18,010 bases of DNA from NCBI GenBank assembly GCA_027030295.1, contig JALVFB010000017.1:1-18010 (forward strand). The letters are read 5' to 3'. Position 1 is the first letter of the stretch, and each line of letters opens with the position of its first letter. This DNA comes from Hyphomicrobiales bacterium. Its GTDB lineage: Bacteria > Pseudomonadota > Alphaproteobacteria > Rhizobiales > Aestuariivirgaceae. The notes under the pieces are model-generated. The model did not search any database. It was not told the origin of the DNA and saw nothing but the letters and a program-made list of their open reading frames with translations. Both the position numbers and the translations under genes were made by a program. This document shows, one piece after another, positions 14,713 through 18,010 of this stretch.

Positions 14713-15987
14713 TCACGCCGGGCGCGTCTGGCCACTGCCGCGCACCTGATACTTGAAAATGGTGAGCTGCTCCAGCCCCACCGGCCCCCGAGCATGAATG
14801 CGCCCGGTGGCGATGCCGATTTCCGCGCCGAAACCGAACTCGCCGCCGTCGGCGAACTGGGTGGAGGCGTTGTGCAGCACGATGGCGCTGTCCACTTCCT
14901 TGAGGAATTTTTCCGCCGTTTCGGCGTTTTCGGTAATGATGGCGTCCGTGTGCCCGGAGCCGTATTCGCGGATATGCGAAATGGCCTCGTCAACGCCATT
15001 CACCACCTTCACCGAAATGATGGGCGCCAGATATTCCGTGCGCCAGTCCTCTTCCGTGGCCGGCTTCACCCGCGCGTCCACCGCCTGGGTGGCTTCATCG
15101 CCGCGCACCTCGCAGCCCGCTTCCAGCAGCGCCTTGACCACCGGCGCCAGCAGCTTCTCCGCGCCGGAAGCGTCGATGAGCGCCGTCTCCGTCGCCCCGC
15201 AGATGCCGGGCCGGCGCATCTTGGCGTTCACCGTCACGTTGACCGCCTTTTCCACATCCGCATCGCCGTCGATGTAGGTATGGCACAGCCCCTCCAGATG
15301 CGCGAACACCGGCACCCGTGCTTCCTCCTGCACCCGCGCCACCAGCGACTTGCCGCCGCGCGGCACGATGACGTCGATGTTGCCGCCAAGCCCGCGCAGC
15401 ATTTCGCCGGCCGCCGCCCGGTCGGTCACCGGCACCATCTGGATGGCGTCTTCGGGCAGACCGGCTTCGCGCAGGCCCTGCCGCAGGCAGTCCACCAGCA
15501 CGGCGGAGGAATGAAAACTGTCCGAGCCGCCGCGCAGGATCACCGCGTTGCCCGATTTCAGGCACAGCGCCCCGGCGTCGGCGGTCACGTTGGGCCTGGC
15601 CTCGTAGATGATGCCGATGACCCCCAGCGGCACCCGCACCCGCGCGATCCTCAACCCGTTGGGCCGCTCCCATTCGTCGATGACGCTGCCCACCGGATCG
15701 GGCAGATCGCGGATGACGGCGAGGCTTGCAATGATGCCGTCGATGCGCGCATCGTTCAGCATCAGCCGGTCGATGAAGGCATCCGGCCGCCCCTTTTCCC
15801 GCGCCAGCGCGATGTCCTTCTCGTTCGCGCTCAGAATGTCGGCGCGCCGCGCGTCGATGGCCGCCGCCACGGCGTCGAGCGCCGCGTTCTTTGCCCCGGT
15901 GGAGGCATCGGCCAGCGCCTGGGTGGCGGCGCGCGCCCTTTTGCCCAGTTCCAGCATCAGGGAGGGAATGTCGCGATGTTCGGTCAT
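14713..15987 (-). CDS. proA: Gamma-glutamyl phosphate reductase
   Basis: The protein has 424 residues. ProA reduces gamma-glutamyl phosphate with NADPH to glutamate-5-semialdehyde, the second step of proline synthesis. The aldehyde-dehydrogenase-like fold is complete: '[17 protein letters not shown]' (119-135), '[15 protein letters not shown]', and the catalytic Cys263 in [11 protein letters not shown]. The C-terminal '[24 protein letters not shown]' is typical, read as [16 protein letters not shown] then GPVGLEQL. The start ATG overlaps the proB stop as ATGA, with GAGAAGG inside proB, so the two are translationally coupled. It converges on the degenerate GGDEF-like gene. Confidence 0.97.
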   Translation of the reverse strand: MTEHRDIPSLMLELGKRARAATQALADASTGAKNAALDAVAAAIDARRADILSANEKDIALAREKGRPDAFIDRLMLNDARIDGIIASLAVIRDLPDPVGSVIDEWERPNGLRIARVRVPLGVIGIIYEARPNVTADAGALCLKSGNAVILRGGSDSFHSSAVLVDCLRQGLREAGLPEDAIQMVPVTDRAAAGEMLRGLGGNIDVIVPRGGKSLVARVQEEARVPVFAHLEGLCHTYIDGDADVEKAVNVTVNAKMRRPGICGATETALIDASGAEKLLAPVVKALLEAGCEVRGDEATQAVDARVKPATEEDWRTEYLAPIISVKVVNGVDEAISHIREYGSGHTDAIITENAETAEKFLKEVDSAIVLHNASTQFADGGEFGFGAEIGIATGRIHARGPVGLEQLTIFKYQVRGSGQTRPA

Positions 15988-17135
15988 GACGCTGCGCCTT
16001 CTCTGGTTTCCTTGTCGCCGGTGAGCACCAGATCGTCCTTGTGAATGAGCGCGGCGCGCGGCGGATAGCCGAGGATGGCCTCGATCTCCTCCGTGCGCCG
16101 GCGGCGGATGCGATCCACGTCCGCCCGATCATAAAGCGCGATGCCGCGCGCCAGCTCTCGCCCCTTCTCGTCGAGCACCCGCACCGCGTCGCCACGCGAA
16201 AAGTCGCCCTCCGCCCGCACCACGCCCACCGGCAGCAGCGAGCGGTTCTGCCGCAAGGCCCGCGCCGCGCCTTCGTCCACGACGATGGCGCCGGCGGGCG
16301 CCAGGGCGCCGGCGATCCAGCGCTTGCGCGCCGCCAGCGAGCCACTGGCGGCCTTGAACCACGTGTGCCGCGCGCCGTCAAGAATGCGGCGGATGGGATG
16401 CGCCGCATGCCCGTCGGCGATGATCATGTGCGCGCCGGAGCCGGTGGCGATGCGCGCCGCCTCCAGCTTGGTCTTCATGCCGCCGGAACCGACCGGCGTT
16501 TTCGCCTCCCCGGCCATGGCCAGAATGTCCTCGGTGATGGCGTTGACGACGGGGATGTGCCTTGCATCCGACCGCTCCGGCGGCGCCGTGTAAAGCCCGT
16601 CCACGTCGGAAAGCAGCACCAGGCAGTCCGCCTGCATCATGGAGGCCACGCGCGCCGCCAGCCGGTCGTTGTCGCCATAGCGGATCTCGTCGGTGGCCAC
16701 GGTGTCGTTCTCGTTGATGACCGGCACGGCGCGGCGCCGCATCAGGGTGCACAGGGTGGCCCGCGCGTTCAGATAGCGGCGGCGCCGTTCGGTATCGGTG
16801 AGCGTCAGCAGCACCTGCGCCGCCACGATGCCATGCCGCGCCAACGCATCGGCCCAGGCCCTGGCCAGCGCGATCTGCCCCACCGCGGCCGCCGCCTGGC
16901 TTTCCTCCAGCCGCCGTTTCTCGCGCTTGAGCGGCACCCCCAGCAGGCGCGCGCCCAGCGCCACCGCGCCGGAGGACACCACCAGCACGTCCGCGCCATT
17001 CGCGTGCAATGCCGCCAGATCGTCGGCGAGTGAATGCAGCCAGTCCTGCTTCAGCCGTCCGCTTGCGGCCTCCACCAGGAGGGCGGAGCCGATCTTCACC
17101 ACCACGCGGCGGGCCTGTGCGAGAGGATGGGTCAT
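15984..17135 (-). CDS. proB: Glutamate 5-kinase with PUA domain
   Basis: The protein has 383 residues. ProB phosphorylates glutamate to gamma-glutamyl phosphate, the first and feedback-controlled step of proline synthesis. The amino-acid-kinase domain (about 8-265) shows [30 protein letters not shown] and [12 protein letters not shown]. The family's GTGGM motif reads GSGGM here. A PUA domain follows (about 285-370), as in E. coli-type enzymes. The gene begins 36 nt after the stop of the ltaE-like gene with only a weak ribosome site, and overlaps proA by 4 nt. An ltaE-proB-proA operon is implied; the common obg neighbour of proB is not seen in this window. Confidence 0.97.
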   Translation of the reverse strand: MTHPLAQARRVVVKIGSALLVEAASGRLKQDWLHSLADDLAALHANGADVLVVSSGAVALGARLLGVPLKREKRRLEESQAAAAVGQIALARAWADALARHGIVAAQVLLTLTDTERRRRYLNARATLCTLMRRRAVPVINENDTVATDEIRYGDNDRLAARVASMMQADCLVLLSDVDGLYTAPPERSDARHIPVVNAITEDILAMAGEAKTPVGSGGMKTKLEAARIATGSGAHMIIADGHAAHPIRRILDGARHTWFKAASGSLAARKRWIAGALAPAGAIVVDEGAARALRQNRSLLPVGVVRAEGDFSRGDAVRVLDEKGRELARGIALYDRADVDRIRRRRTEEIEAILGYPPRAALIHKDDLVLTGDKETREGAAS

Positions 17136-17171
17136 GCCGGGATCATCTGGTGCGGCAGCGCGCCGATGCTG

Positions 17172-18010
17172 TCAAGCCCCGCCGACACGAGGTGCGTGGC
17201 GCTCCACGGCGGTCATGAAGGCCTCGATCTCCTCCTCCCGCGTCTGCCACGAACAGACCAGCCGCGCCAGCACTTCGTCGGCCTCCTCGCGCCAGCAATA
17301 ATATTCCGCCCCCTCCTGCATGAGCGCCTCGTGCAGCCGGCGCGGCAGCCAGGCGAAGACCATGTTCGTCTCCACCGGCACGGCGATGCGCACGCTCCTC
17401 ACGTCGTCCAGCCGCGCCGCCAGCAGCCGCGCCATGGCGTTGGCGTGCAGCGCCAGGTCGAGCCAAAGGTCGTCGCGCAGCCAGGCGATCATCTGCGCCG
17501 CCGGATAGCGCCCCTTGGACAGGAGCTGCCCCGCCCGCTTGCGCCGGCGCGGAAATTCTTCCGCCAGCGCGGTGCGGAAAAACAGCACCGCCTCGGCCAT
17601 CATGGCGCCGTTCTTGGTGGCCCCCAGCGACAGCGCGTCCACACCCGCCCGCCCGGCCAGGTCGTCCGGATGGCAGGACAGCGCCGCCACCGCGTTGGCG
17701 AAGCGCGCGCCGTCCACGTGCAGGAGCATGCCGTGCGCGTGCGCCACCCCGGCCAGCGCCTTCACCTCCGCCGGGGTGTAGAGCACGCCCCATTCCGTGG
17801 GGTTGGAAATGGACAGCGCCGCCGGCTTCACCTGATGCTCGCCGTGAGCGAAGGCGGCCAGGCGCCGTTCCACCGTCTCCGGCGTCAGCTTGCCGTGGTC
17901 GCCGTCAAGCGGGATCAGCTTGGCGCCGGTGAAGAACTCCGGCGCGCCGCATTCGTCGGTGTTGATGTGCGCCTCCTCGTGGCACAGGATGCCGCCATAG
18001 GGCGGAGTCA
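17172..18010 (-). CDS. ltaE: Low-specificity L-threonine aldolase, partial (5' end outside window)
   Basis: About 279 C-terminal residues are visible; the frame is open to the right window edge, so the start lies beyond it. The protein is a PLP enzyme of the beta-eliminating lyase family. The visible N-part reads TPPYGGILCHEEAHINTDECG, which carries the active-site His, split as TPPYGGILCHEEAH and INTDECGAPEFF. The cofactor Lys is in DALSLGATKNGAMMAE, after 'LLHVDGARFANAVAAL'. It cleaves threonine and allo-threonine to glycine and acetaldehyde, by family. The alphaproteobacterial-type sequence is fairly clear. The internal GTG at 17873 is not the start. It is the first visible gene of the unit with proB and proA. 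Confidence 0.92.
   Translation of the reverse strand, partial: TPPYGGILCHEEAHINTDECGAPEFFTGAKLIPLDGDHGKLTPETVERRLAAFAHGEHQVKPAALSISNPTEWGVLYTPAEVKALAGVAHAHGMLLHVDGARFANAVAALSCHPDDLAGRAGVDALSLGATKNGAMMAEAVLFFRTALAEEFPRRRKRAGQLLSKGRYPAAQMIAWLRDDLWLDLALHANAMARLLAARLDDVRSVRIAVPVETNMVFAWLPRRLHEALMQEGAEYYCWREEADEVLARLVCSWQTREEEIEAFMTAVERHAPRVGGA

Overview
The window is a high-GC stretch of a Gram-negative bacterial chromosome, most likely an alphaproteobacterium. The clues are a DUF4159 / vWA-GATase-like membrane protein pair typical of alphaproteobacterial MoxR-type clusters, stand-alone TadE-like proteins, a SleB-type cell wall hydrolase behind a CtrA-like box, and the gene styles of proBA, purEK and rlmN. 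I cannot name the genus. No rRNA, tRNA, CRISPR array, transposase or phage gene was recognised.

Layout. (1) Positions 1-2694, + strand: the C-terminal end of a DUF4159 protein and a membrane-anchored vWA/GATase-like protein, separated by a 24-bp-armed inverted repeat. (2) Positions 2699-8180: an envelope-flavoured accessory block. It holds a small secreted Cys protein with its own strong promoter, two TadE-like genes (- strand), a SleB-like hydrolase (+), and a two-gene unit (+) of an unrecognised secreted protein and an OmpA-domain protein. The promoters of the small Cys protein and of the two-gene unit are strikingly alike (17-bp spacers, shared TATATA-Y-TCCGC core). (3) Positions 8181-11569, - strand: rlmN and a c-di-GMP-type GGDEF(degenerate)-EAL gene. 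(4) Positions 11734-12399, +: a MarC-family membrane protein whose 3' end overlaps that of purK. (5) Positions 12374-13983, -: purE-purK, coupled by an ATGA overlap. (6) Positions 14111-14671, +: a small protein resembling a degenerate GGDEF domain. (7) Positions 14713-18010, -: ltaE (cut by the window edge)-proB-proA, an amino-acid metabolism operon with proB and proA coupled by ATGA.

The most notable non-gene structure is a 128-bp repeat present twice (3339-3466 and 8053-8180). Both copies have the same length and orientation and about 12 mismatches. Each has imperfect terminal inverted repeats and a long internal GC-rich palindrome, and each lies exactly between convergent genes. Together they bracket the TadE/SleB/unknown/OmpA block. 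They look like a MITE-like or REP-like element that may serve as a bidirectional terminator. The block they bracket, especially 5972-8008, looks less GC-rich than the housekeeping genes around it.

How the genes work together: the housekeeping right half makes proline from glutamate (ProB, ProA), cleaves threonine (LtaE), carries out the AIR carboxylation step of purine synthesis (PurK, PurE) and modifies 23S rRNA and tRNA (RlmN). The left half concerns the cell envelope: pilus-type pseudopilins, peptidoglycan hydrolysis and peptidoglycan binding. The unrecognised secreted protein at 5972-7303 and its OmpA-domain partner are the best candidates for something undescribed.
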